Source of the DNA: Roseovarius confluentis
GTDB taxonomy: Bacteria; Pseudomonadota; Alphaproteobacteria; Rhodobacterales; Rhodobacteraceae
Assembly (NCBI RefSeq): GCF_002917925.1
Contig: NZ_PPFE01000003.1
Location: 186,001-250,000 of the forward strand
Length of the DNA: 64,000 nucleotides
Direction: 5' to 3'
Position 1 is the stretch's first letter. Each line of letters begins with the position of its first letter. Under the pieces are notes generated by a model. It ran no database searches. It was not told the DNA's origin and worked only from the letters and a program-made list of their open reading frames with translations. The position numbers were made by a program, and so were the translations under genes. This document shows positions 7,501-14,873 of the stretch, piece after piece.

Positions 7501-10500
7501 TTTCGGGTGCGGCTTGCAGAACCTGCCCGTCCTGCGGGGACAGCACGACCATGCCGTGATCGGTGCCCAGAAGCAGCGCCTGGCCGCTGTCATCCGACGA
7601 CACCGAACGTGCCGACCGCTCGGCCCGCCAGGCGATCTCGGGGTCGTCGTCCAGGCGCGCCACGATCACCTCGGCGGCGTCCGTGATAACCGCCAGCGCC
7701 CCAGTCGCGCCCAGAAGCGTCGCGCCGGTAACACGGCCCGCGTCACCCAGTTGCTGTCGGGCGGCGCGGGCGCCGGTGCTGTCATCCCACAGCGTCAGAT
7801 AGCCGTCGCGCGAGACCGTCACCACCTGGCCCCGGTCCGGCAGGAACCGCGCGAAAACCGGCGGCGCGGTGGGCTCGACCAGTTCCAGCACCGAGCTCTC
7901 GCTTGCAAGGTTCCAGATCCGCGTGGTGTTGTCGTCGGAGGTCGAAGCCAGCCGGGTGCCGTCGGGTGAATGGAGCAGCTGCGTCACGGCCTGGTAATGG
8001 CCCGTCAGCGTGCGTTCCTGGCCGGTTTCGATATCGTGCAGCAGGATCTCGCCGCTGTCGCCCGCGGCGGCCAACCCGGTTCCATTGGGCGACAACGCCA
8101 GTGCGCGCACCGCGGTGCCGGGCATGGCGGTGGTGGCGACCGGGGCGCCGGTGGCCTGGTCGCGCAGCGCGATTGTGCCGTCCGGCGCGGCCGAGGCCGT
8201 CAGCCCGTCGGAGCCGGTTACGATCACGCTGACCGCATCGGTATGGGCGGGCACCGAGCCCGCTCGCATCGAAGCCAGATTCCGCGCCTGCGAAAAGAGC
8301 GCGCCACTGCGGGCGTCGCCCGAGCGGGCATAGGCCGAACCGAGGATCAACATTGCGTCCTGCGGCGCGCCGCCCAGGATCGCCTGGCGGCCCCGTTCAA
8401 GGAAAAGCTCGTTCAGGCGGCTGTTCGCGGTGGCCTCGTTTTCGGTGGCGCGGGCGCGTTCGAGTTCCGCCGTGTTGCGTTCGGCCTCGGCGATATCGGC
8501 GTTGCGCATGGCCAGCGCGCGCTGGTCGTTGGCCACCCAGGCGGCGCCCATGGCAAGACAGGTCAGCACCGCGAGGCTGGCCATGGCAAGTTGCTTGACC
8601 CGGCGGGCGCGTTTCTGGCGGCGTCCCGAACGGACGATGAAGTCGCGCTCATCCTCTGTCAGGTCGAAGCCGCCCTCGGTTTGGAGCGACTGTGCCTCGT
8701 CCAGGGCCCGGCCGGGCGGCAGCAGAAGCTGCGTGTCCCGCGACGCCTCTTCCCAGCGGCGCGCGGCATAGGCGAGGCGCGCGCGCATCCGCAAGAGCTC
8801 GCGGTCCCGTTCCAGCCACTCGACCAGCCGTGGCCAGGAGCGCAACAGCGCCTCGTGCGACATGGCGACAACAGGCGTGCCCGCGTCATTGGTGCCCGCC
8901 ACGAAGAGCCGGGCGGCGGTGAAGGCATCGACGAATTCCCGCGCTGGCGTGTCCTCTGCAAAGCGGTCCAGCGCCGCCGGGCGCTTGGTGGCGGCGCGGC
9001 CATCCTGAAGGCCGGCATCGACCAACAGGCGCATCACGCGGGGCAGGGCGTCCTGTGCCGCCGGGCTAAGCGACTGAAAGATATCCTCGGCCCGGCGTCC
9101 CAGCGCCCCGGCCACGCCGCCGAGGCGGTCATAGGCCTCCCATGTCAGGGCGCCGTTCGGGGCGCGTTCGCGGTAGAGCTCTTCCAGCGTAAATTCCAGC
9201 AGTGGCAGGCTGTCGGGCTCTTCCGTGGCCACGTCGCGCAGCGTGTCGTCCAGCCGGGCGCCGGTGTCGGGATGTTCCTCGAAATGCAGCCCGGCGCGGC
9301 GGGCGGGCATGCGGATGATCTGGCCGATCTCGGCCGCCGTGGGCGCCGCGAGATCGTATTGGCCGGCCTCGCCCTTCAGCTCGGCCAGCGCGGGATAGGA
9401 CATGGCGTGGTGATAGAAATCGCTGCGCAGCGTGGCCAGCACGAAGACCCGACCGGTCCGCGCCAGCGCCGCCATGGAAACCAGGAATGCTGTGCGCTCG
9501 GCATCGCTGATGGCGCTGTCCGAAAAGAGCTCTTCCAGCTGGTCGGCAAGAAGGACGAGGCGGGCTTGGGGTGGGGCCGAGACGATGGCCTGACGCGCGG
9601 TGTCGCGTTCCTCTTGCGGGGCACCCTGCATCCCGTCCAGCACTGTCTGCGCGTCGTCATAGGCCGCCGCCTGCGCCGCCTGTGACAACGCCCCCTTGAT
9701 CAGCGGCGCGGTCGCGGACGGTGCATCGCGCAGCATCTGGCCCAGTTCCTTGACCGTTGTGCCGTCGCTGGTCAGTTCTGGCAGCGCATGGGGGGCGACA
9801 AGGGCTGTTGCGAAGGCGTCGAAGAGGTCGCCGCTGGCCGCACTGGGCCGAAAGATCGCGCGGCGCCAGAGGCCCACGCCCTCGATCACGCCCGGCTCGA
9901 CCAGCAGGGGCAGCACGCCCGCGCGCACCAGGCTGGACTTGCCGCCGCCGCTGCGCCCCAGCACCAGCGCGAAGGCCTGGCCGCTGGCCGATTGCCGGCG
10001 TAGGTTGGCCAGCACCTGCGAAATCGCTTGGGTACGGCCATAAAAGACCGGCGCATGTTCGAACTCGAAGGTTTCCAGGCCCCGGAAAGGCGAGCCTTCC
10101 CAATCCGGCGCGTCGCCGGTGCCCAGGTCGGCCGCCATCGCCGCGGCGGCGTCGGGGTCGAGCCCCATGTCGCGCAGGCGGCGCTGGATCAGCTTGTCGA
10201 GATGCATCTCGAACGCGTCCTCGAACTCGGCACTGTTGCCGAAGGAATGGAACGCGGCCATCAGCGAGCCATCCTGATCGTGGAACCACTTCTGGATGAA
10301 CCCGTCGAGTGCGCGCTTCTGGCGCAGGCGTTCCTCGGCCTCGACATCGTTGGCCAGGCTGATCAGCGGTTCGGACATCTTGCGATAGACCAGCAGGTCG
10401 GGCCGGCCCGTGCGCTTGAGGGCCTCGAAGGCGTCCTCGAACTCGAACTCGGTGCCGCTGTCGTACCGGGTGCCGTCGTCGCGGGTGATATGGGCGGGCA

Positions 10501-10762
10501 GGCGGGTGCCAAGCCGGGACCACAGCACACAGACCACGATATCGGTGGCCGACGGCTTTTCGATCTGGTCCTGAAAGGTGCTGGAGGCCAGTAGCGGCTC
10601 GTGTTCCCAGATCACCGGCGTGATCCGGGCCACCGGCGCGTAGCGGTCTGTCAGGCGCGCCAGCACCCTGTTGGCCAGCACGCGTTCCTCGTTGACGTCA
10701 CCGGGCGAGGACAGAAAGATTTTCAGTTCGGGCCGCGCCTCGGCGCTGGTCGTGTCTTGCAT
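4511..10762 (-). CDS. Giant STAND NTPase: DUF4062-like domain, nSTAND1-type NTPase, transmembrane segment, WD40 propellers
   Basis: A 2083-residue signalling ATPase. Residues ~12-130 resemble the DUF4062/TIR-like effector fold (K-I-F-L-S-S-P-G-D-V-N-E-E-R at 14-27, then D-I-V-V-C-V-L-W-S-R near 74-83). Residues ~225-660 are a STAND NTPase: Walker A G-R-S-G-G-G-K-S-S at 269-277, Walker B-like L-V-L-L-A-D-Q-L-E-E at 402-411, and the H-E-A-L-L-R-S-W-P-R-L motif near 636-646 that closes nSTAND1 domains. A hydrophobic segment at ~724-744 is preceded by many Arg/Lys and followed by a Glu/Ala-rich coiled coil (~750-790). From ~835 to the end WD40-like repeats form at least two blocks, separated by a non-repeat linker near 1520-1640. 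It starts 16 bp after the RHS gene, so the two are probably cotranscribed. Known relatives act as ligand-triggered oligomers in immunity or cell death. The ligand is unknown; the WD40 part is the likely sensor and the N-terminal domain the likely effector. Confidence 0.85.
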   Translation of the reverse strand: MQDTTSAEARPELKIFLSSPGDVNEERVLANRVLARLTDRYAPVARITPVIWEHEPLLASSTFQDQIEKPSATDIVVCVLWSRLGTRLPAHITRDDGTRYDSGTEFEFEDAFEALKRTGRPDLLVYRKMSEPLISLANDVEAEERLRQKRALDGFIQKWFHDQDGSLMAAFHSFGNSAEFEDAFEMHLDKLIQRRLRDMGLDPDAAAAMAADLGTGDAPDWEGSPFRGLETFEFEHAPVFYGRTQAISQVLANLRRQSASGQAFALVLGRSGGGKSSLVRAGVLPLLVEPGVIEGVGLWRRAIFRPSAASGDLFDAFATALVAPHALPELTSDGTTVKELGQMLRDAPSATAPLIKGALSQAAQAAAYDDAQTVLDGMQGAPQEERDTARQAIVSAPPQARLVLLADQLEELFSDSAISDAERTAFLVSMAALARTGRVFVLATLRSDFYHHAMSYPALAELKGEAGQYDLAAPTAAEIGQIIRMPARRAGLHFEEHPDTGARLDDTLRDVATEEPDSLPLLEFTLEELYRERAPNGALTWEAYDRLGGVAGALGRRAEDIFQSLSPAAQDALPRVMRLLVDAGLQDGRAATKRPAALDRFAEDTPAREFVDAFTAARLFVAGTNDAGTPVVAMSHEALLRSWPRLVEWLERDRELLRMRARLAYAARRWEEASRDTQLLLPPGRALDEAQSLQTEGGFDLTEDERDFIVRSGRRQKRARRVKQLAMASLAVLTCLAMGAAWVANDQRALAMRNADIAEAERNTAELERARATENEATANSRLNELFLERGRQAILGGAPQDAMLILGSAYARSGDARSGALFSQARNLASMRAGSVPAHTDAVSVIVTGSDGLTASAAPDGTIALRDQATGAPVATTAMPGTAVRALALSPNGTGLAAAGDSGEILLHDIETGQERTLTGHYQAVTQLLHSPDGTRLASTSDDNTTRIWNLASESSVLELVEPTAPPVFARFLPDRGQVVTVSRDGYLTLWDDSTGARAARQQLGDAGRVTGATLLGATGALAVITDAAEVIVARLDDDPEIAWRAERSARSVSSDDSGQALLLGTDHGMVVLSPQDGQVLQAAPEMPRRRLTGTALSPDGALIAALDDAGDVSISDAASGRIIATISGHDTAGTTLAFGPDSLRLVTGARDGTVTFWDLATVQPCTLTDGPGHAVAFSGDGALVAAGDADGTLHLMDPESCTPHQIHDVIPRGERVQAIAFSPDSRSVAVAGGSDVVLLDIQSGETLWSHSVRQGMFATSVGFSPDGAELVAGMRSRELNQSFDGAWVILDPADGATLQKSAHSDKTSVARSYFSTNPEYLLSENEAGLSLWYRRNGERRHRIVTDEDPAIAYLASGDRFFVGLSTGEVEVLRHTGSDLLIFQAHDTPVTAIATNETGTLLATGARNGAASVWNAQTGQLVARLDAHAAPVEAVTFLPGSGHVAALSRDGRINLSEPATGATIAAFDGPAGLRVRMAAGPDGQWFATASGRGPARLWQVPQPDVPQDAVIAAIEAETPWGPGAESDLPKGQWQTLAFQALLDQSGAGQDSPEALSIEERQRIELGRIAGARGDALAADRAWRDLTDVLPPAYQLAARWNAAALEGLHTTIDTHADRVETIRFAPDASYLVSVDWTGMLLVTDTDGWAERFRLEDGFKGHLAIRPDGSEILATREGGGAVVLDAETGTARLENEGDVANVQWSADGSRFALFPELGPPTLLDADSAQVLASFPDADPRSDAYAIAPDFSAVAQPVPGAVSLIDPITRSPITRLEGPTGTARAELVVFSPDGTQVAVAWSEHSAGIYAATDGTLLHKVEDRVLRMVFSPDGQDLAIELWGSSAPTLLVSTEDWRSRAELKGRIAVDETFLKDSDLVATAVGDTTQGVLLHARDSGALAGAYYGHATGWSRLATARDSRWRVTTSGDGVLRVWDNTITSGLGLKDMLDFTPSEDPTLLAQSSDGMIRIERDPTGHAKLVQSGGEGEVLRTRAINTSKGIVTAAAFADDGSWFLTGEDTGTVQGRNTENGSLIFSLVEACDGSVGDVQLMQRERAVVVRCADDGTKLFAQTTGQLLLRMPTLDQR

Positions 10763-10778
10763 GGTCCGTTTCCCGGGG

Positions 10779-12476
10779 TCAGAGGCTGAAGTCGATGCCG
10801 GCGGGCTGAACGAGCGACAGCAGCGCCTGGAAGGATTGCGTCACGCGCAGGGCCATGGCGTGGCCCGCGTCGCTTTCGACGTTCTCGATCTCGCCCGACG
10901 CGTCGTATTCCACGTCGATGGCACCAGTGCCCAGGATCTCGATCCGGATGGGCTTGCCCGTCGCGTTGTAGGTAAAGCGCATGACTTGGCCATCCTGGTC
11001 GATGATCCGGTCAATCCGGTCCTCGCGGGAATATTCCAGTTCGACGGTTCGCCCATTGTCGTCCGAAGCTTTGACGAGGTTGCCGCGGTAGTCATAGCTG
11101 TATTCCGAGCGGGTTGTGCGCTCGGTGCGCTCGTCAAAGGTTTCGACGGAGGCAATCTTGTCGCTGCGCGGATCGTAGGTCAGCCGGGTCTCGACGCCAT
11201 CCTGCCGCTTCATCGTCATCTGGCAGCGGTCGTTATAGTCGAACTCGGCCATCCGGTCGCCGCGCCGCTTCAGCGTGGGCTGGCCGCAGGCGTGATAGCG
11301 CCATTCGGACTCTACCCCGTTCTGCGCGATCAGCTGGCGGGAGGTGTATTGTTTGCCAAAGGCGTCGGCGCTGATCTCCCATTCCTCGCGGCGGGTGCGG
11401 GATGGGGTCTCGGCATCGCCGGAGGCGTAGGTCCGTGTTTCGGTGTAGTAGCTTTCCACGACATCGGAATCGCGGATGGGCAGGTCGCCGTAGTCGTAGC
11501 GCGTCATCGTGCCGTTACGCTCCACGGTGCGGGCGACGTGGCTGTCGTCCGTGTAGCCGATGCGATAGCTACTATCGTCGGTGTAGAGAATGGCCGTCAT
11601 GTTGTCGCGCTCATCGTAGTCGAAGCGATAGACGTTGCCTGCCATGTCCCGGCTGCGGATCAGCCGGCCATCGGTATCATAGTTGTATTCGGTGTAAGCT
11701 GCCTCGTCGCCTTTGCCCTGGCGCAGGGAAAGAATCCGGCCTTTGGAATCGGTTTCCGCCCGGAACGGGTCGAAACCAACGGGAATGATCTCGCGCAGGT
11801 GTCCCTTGGCGTCATAGCGAAGGCGGAAATGATAGGGCTCGCCGTCATTCGTGCTGGCCCGTTCCTCGATCAGGTTTCCCTGCAGGTCGAAGCGCATCAT
11901 CTTTCGGTTCGACCGATAGTAATAGCCGGCGGTTTCGCGGGTGATGACCGCGCCGGCCTCGCCCATGTCGCGCGAGCGCAGCTCGGTGCCGACGGGGATG
12001 TCGGCTGCGGGAACCAGCCCACGCTGCAGCAGGTCTCGGTAGCGCGTCCGGCGCGTTTCGGAATCGCGGGCCAGCATGCTGCGGGCGGCGCGGGCGGCAT
12101 TGTCCGAGGCAAAACGTCCGGTCCGCTCGTAGGCGGCGAGCATCGTGTCCAGCATCGCGTCGAGGTCGGTATTGGAGCGGTATGGCGACGAGAAGATCTT
12201 GGTTGAGCCAGACCCGATATAGGTCAACTCCACGCTGCCATCTCCGAGAATCTGCAACCGGGTCTCCAGTTCGGAGCCCCAGCCGGAGCCGAACCATCCG
12301 CTGCCCGAGGCGCGTGAATTGTAGGTTCGCGTCAAACTGTAGGCCCCGTCCCCGAGGTAAATATCGGTGTAGCTGATGTAGAAATTGCCGTTTTTCAGGT
12401 TCACTCCGGCTTGCGCCAGCGTGGCGCCAAGGGCGATCAGAAAGGAGGCGGCAAACGATAATAGTTTTAACTTCAT
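10779..12476 (-). CDS. Exported RHS/YD-repeat protein without toxin tail
   Basis: A 565-residue protein with a clear signal peptide (M-K-L-K-L-L-S-F-A-A-S, cleavage after A-L-A-Q-A-like end near residue 23). An N-terminal region follows the DUF6531-type pattern (G-N-F-Y-I-S-Y-T-D, then S-L-T-R-T-Y-N-S-R). From ~190 it carries many YD repeats, for example Y-N-Y-D-T-D-G-R-L and Y-S-Y-D-Y-R-G-N-L. The usual RHS hyperconserved core motif before the toxin and any C-terminal toxin domain are absent; the chain ends 45 residues after the last repeat. The ATG at 12476 was chosen because it opens the signal peptide and follows a GGGGAAAG sequence; an upstream frame extends it by 27 residues. It precedes the STAND gene by 16 bp. 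It may be a surface or periplasmic binding partner rather than a polymorphic toxin. Confidence 0.8.
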   Translation of the reverse strand: MKLKLLSFAASFLIALGATLAQAGVNLKNGNFYISYTDIYLGDGAYSLTRTYNSRASGSGWFGSGWGSELETRLQILGDGSVELTYIGSGSTKIFSSPYRSNTDLDAMLDTMLAAYERTGRFASDNAARAARSMLARDSETRRTRYRDLLQRGLVPAADIPVGTELRSRDMGEAGAVITRETAGYYYRSNRKMMRFDLQGNLIEERASTNDGEPYHFRLRYDAKGHLREIIPVGFDPFRAETDSKGRILSLRQGKGDEAAYTEYNYDTDGRLIRSRDMAGNVYRFDYDERDNMTAILYTDDSSYRIGYTDDSHVARTVERNGTMTRYDYGDLPIRDSDVVESYYTETRTYASGDAETPSRTRREEWEISADAFGKQYTSRQLIAQNGVESEWRYHACGQPTLKRRGDRMAEFDYNDRCQMTMKRQDGVETRLTYDPRSDKIASVETFDERTERTTRSEYSYDYRGNLVKASDDNGRTVELEYSREDRIDRIIDQDGQVMRFTYNATGKPIRIEILGTGAIDVEYDASGEIENVESDAGHAMALRVTQSFQALLSLVQPAGIDFSL

Positions 12477-12610
12477 ACTAACTTTCCCCGGCGAGAAAAC
12501 GATTTGCACCTTGGGGACCCCGACCGGAACTTGCATGGCAAATGCGGATCGTGTCAATGTCCGCTTCGATTTTTAACGAAAACGGTGCGGTGCGCACCGA
12601 TGCAGGAACG
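12477..12610. promoter_or_regulatory. Divergent promoter region between the RHS-STAND and SLOG-SLATT-patatin units
   Basis: These 134 bases separate the two halves of the island and must contain promoters for both directions. On the minus strand a TTGACA box (12552-12557) is a candidate -35 for the RHS gene, but no good -10 lies at the right spacing. No convincing inverted repeat was recognised. The shared region suggests that the two transcripts are co-regulated. Confidence 0.45.
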
Positions 12611-13243
12611 ATGACGGGCCAAGCCGCAGGGATCACGATCGGGGTGACCGGACACAGGCCGAACCGGCTGCCCGCGGGATGGGAGTCCGCGTTGGCGCCC
12701 GCACTCGGCGCATTGCTGGACCAGGTGCGGCCGCAGGGCGGATTCGAACTGCTGACCGGGCTTGCGGCCGGGACCGACAGCGCGGCCGCCCGCGCCGCAC
12801 GGGACCGGGTCGGGCGCGTGCATGCGGTGCTGCCGTTTCCGGCTGCCGTCTATGCCGAGGATTTCGCGCAAAGCGCGGAACGCGACACGTTCGACGCGCT
12901 GCTGGCAGAGGCCGACCGGGTGACCGAACTGCCCGGCACACGTGACCGCGCGCAGGCGGCTTATGCGGCGCTCGGTGCGTACCTGGTGCGCCATGCCGAT
13001 CTGCTGCTGGCGGTCTGGGACGGGCAGGCGGGCCGGGGCCCCGGCGGCACTGCGGACGTGATCGACCACATGCTCAAGGCCGGCCGTCCGGTCCTGCATC
13101 TGCGCCCCGGCGCGCCGGCCTCGGAGGCCACGCTGCTACACCTTGCGCCCGGGCAGACCCCGCCGCATGTCACCGAGCGGCCAGTCGCCAGCCTGTCGCC
13201 CGCCGATTTCCAGGCGCTGCTGTCCGCCTCCGCCGGGACCTGA
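12611..13243 (+). CDS. SLOG-superfamily nucleotide-sensing protein
   Basis: A 210-residue Rossmann-like protein of the SLOG superfamily. Visible motifs are the first strand and loop I-T-I-G-V-T-G-H-R-P at 8-17, the second element L-L-T-G-L-A-A-G-T-D-S near 47-57, and the LOG-type A-V-W-D-G-Q-A-G-x-G-P-G-G-T-A-D-V-I near 134-151. SLOG proteins bind nucleotides or nucleotide-derived ligands and are common in conflict systems next to SLATT proteins. The ATG at 12611 has an AGGA sequence five bases upstream and was preferred to 12542. The next gene follows after 34 bp. Either it senses a nucleotide signal or it processes one; the residues seen do not decide. Confidence 0.8.
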   Translation: MTGQAAGITIGVTGHRPNRLPAGWESALAPALGALLDQVRPQGGFELLTGLAAGTDSAAARAARDRVGRVHAVLPFPAAVYAEDFAQSAERDTFDALLAEADRVTELPGTRDRAQAAYAALGAYLVRHADLLLAVWDGQAGRGPGGTADVIDHMLKAGRPVLHLRPGAPASEATLLHLAPGQTPPHVTERPVASLSPADFQALLSASAGT

Positions 13244-13277
13244 ACGCTTCACCTCATTGCACCGACCAGAGCCGCCG

Positions 13278-14795
13278 ATGACCAACGCCAACGCTGTTTC
13301 CCTGTCCGCCAGAAACCTCGTCATCTGGGCCGTCGACACGTCCGATGACGACCCCATTCTGGCCTTTCTGCGCCAGGCCGTCGAAGGGCGGGGGTTCGTT
13401 GCCGTGGTGCGGTCCGCCTCCGCTGCCGAGGCAGGGAACGACCCGGCAGAGATGATCGCGCGGGCGGACTGCATCGTGGCGCCAAAGGGCTGGATGCCAG
13501 GCGAGGGCGGGTTGATGGATGCCGTGCCGACGCTGTTTCACGCGGCCCTTCATGCCGGGATCATGATGTTCGCCCGCGCGGGCGACGAGGACCCGGCGCA
13601 GATGCCCTGTTTCTGGCGCGGCATGATCGCCCAGAGCCGCCTGCCGCAATCCGATCCGCGCCAGTACCGCACCAACGCCGCCACCGGCATCGGCGCGCTG
13701 CTCGACAGCCTGACCGTCGTTACCGACGAGAAAGAGGCCGAGACCGGCTATGCCGCTTTCCAGACCTCGCGCGTGCCGGCTTTGATGCTGCGCCTCGAAT
13801 ACCAGTTGCTGATGTGGCTGACTGTCGGCCGAATTCCGCGCCGGTCCGAGCTGTTCCCGCGGGCGGGTGCCAGGAACCTCGCGCTGCAATCGGACAGCGA
13901 ACTTGGCGTGTTCGACGTGGCCGGAGCGGCGGCCAAGACCGACCTCATGGCGAATGTCTATGCCCAGAAATACCGCTCGTCCTCGGTGGGCCGCTTCCTT
14001 TTGTCGGCCTTTGCCGCCATCGGCGCCGCGCTGATCGCGCTGCTCTATCCAGTTGCCCAAAGCCTGGCGTACGTGATCGAGATCGCCGCGACGATTTCCA
14101 TCGTCGTCAGTTTCGTCATCGCCCGCAAGCAGGACTGGCAGGGCAACTGGCTACAACTGCGCTTTATCGCAGAGCGCCTGCGACTGGTGGACGGCCTGCC
14201 GCAGGTGTCGGGCGTTCTGCTGGCCGGCCGGCGCGACCGGATCGACGAGCAGACGGGCTGGCCCGAGCTGCTGATCGACCGGATCGCCCGGCAACGGCTG
14301 GATGTGGAAGCACTATGGGCACCGGGCTGGCAGGCGGAATTCCTGGAGCGGCTGAAGACGCTGACCCGCTCGCAGATCGACTATAACCGGGCCGTCGCCC
14401 ACCAGCTGTCGCGGATGGACACGCGGCTGGGTGCCGTTGGGATCGTGTTCTTCGTGATGTCGATGAGCCTCGCGGCCACGGCGCTGACGCTCAACTTCAC
14501 CGCGCCCGAACTGCTAGAGCAATTCCGCGTTCATATCGCCGCCGCGCTGGCGTTCTTCCCCGCCGCCGGTGCGGCACTTTTCGGCATCCGCGTGCAGCTG
14601 AACTTCAAGTTCGAGACAATCCGCGCGAAACAGGCATTGCAGCGGCTGGGCACGCTTGAGGACGATATGAAAGAGACCACCGACATCGCGCCGGTCGCGG
14701 CACTCGGCCTGTCCTGGCGCCTGGTCGATATTCTGAGCGGTGACCTGCAGGCTTGGAAAGGCGCCCAGACCGCGCGGGCCATGGACCTTCCCTGA
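13278..14795 (+). CDS. SLATT-like membrane protein with an additional N-terminal domain
   Basis: A 505-residue membrane protein. Residues ~12-150 form a soluble alpha/beta domain that begins L-V-I-W-A-V-D-T-S-D-D-D and contains A-D-C-I-V-A-P-K-G-W; it resembles a TIR- or SLOG-like fold but no family was recognised. Two membrane pairs follow: ~240-258 with 264-283, then ~384-405 with 419-437. Conserved helical segments after the first pair (F-I-A-E-R-L-R-L near 297) and after the second (K-F-E-T-I-R-A-K near 444) match the pattern of SLATT two-TM proteins, which are predicted pore-forming effectors in SMODS/SLOG systems. The start at 13278 gives the first residues after the SLOG gene. Confidence 0.75.
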   Translation: MTNANAVSLSARNLVIWAVDTSDDDPILAFLRQAVEGRGFVAVVRSASAAEAGNDPAEMIARADCIVAPKGWMPGEGGLMDAVPTLFHAALHAGIMMFARAGDEDPAQMPCFWRGMIAQSRLPQSDPRQYRTNAATGIGALLDSLTVVTDEKEAETGYAAFQTSRVPALMLRLEYQLLMWLTVGRIPRRSELFPRAGARNLALQSDSELGVFDVAGAAAKTDLMANVYAQKYRSSSVGRFLLSAFAAIGAALIALLYPVAQSLAYVIEIAATISIVVSFVIARKQDWQGNWLQLRFIAERLRLVDGLPQVSGVLLAGRRDRIDEQTGWPELLIDRIARQRLDVEALWAPGWQAEFLERLKTLTRSQIDYNRAVAHQLSRMDTRLGAVGIVFFVMSMSLAATALTLNFTAPELLEQFRVHIAAALAFFPAAGAALFGIRVQLNFKFETIRAKQALQRLGTLEDDMKETTDIAPVAALGLSWRLVDILSGDLQAWKGAQTARAMDLP

Positions 14796-14873
14796 CCGCT
14801 CGCGGCGCGCCTTTGCGTTGACACGGGCGGCGCGGTGCGGTCGAAATCAACCGGAGCAGTCCGAGGAGCAGGC

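Noticed and set aside
7970-9685. A 571-codon plus-strand frame inside the STAND gene
   Set aside because: It is antisense to the recognised NTPase and WD40 region, resembles no family and has the low-complexity Arg/Gly pattern of GC-rich shadow frames.
4511-10762. N-terminal region as a true TIR domain
   Set aside because: The strand and turn pattern is closer to DUF4062 (F-L-S-S-P-x-D-V-x-x-E-R), and a clear TIR catalytic Glu context was not recognised.
10671-12206. A 511-codon plus-strand frame over the RHS gene
   Set aside because: Antisense to YD repeats; its Val/Gly/Ala-rich composition is the mirror of the real gene.
10779-12476. Polymorphic toxin with immunity gene
   Set aside because: There is no C-terminal toxin domain after the repeats and no small immunity gene downstream; the next gene is the STAND protein.
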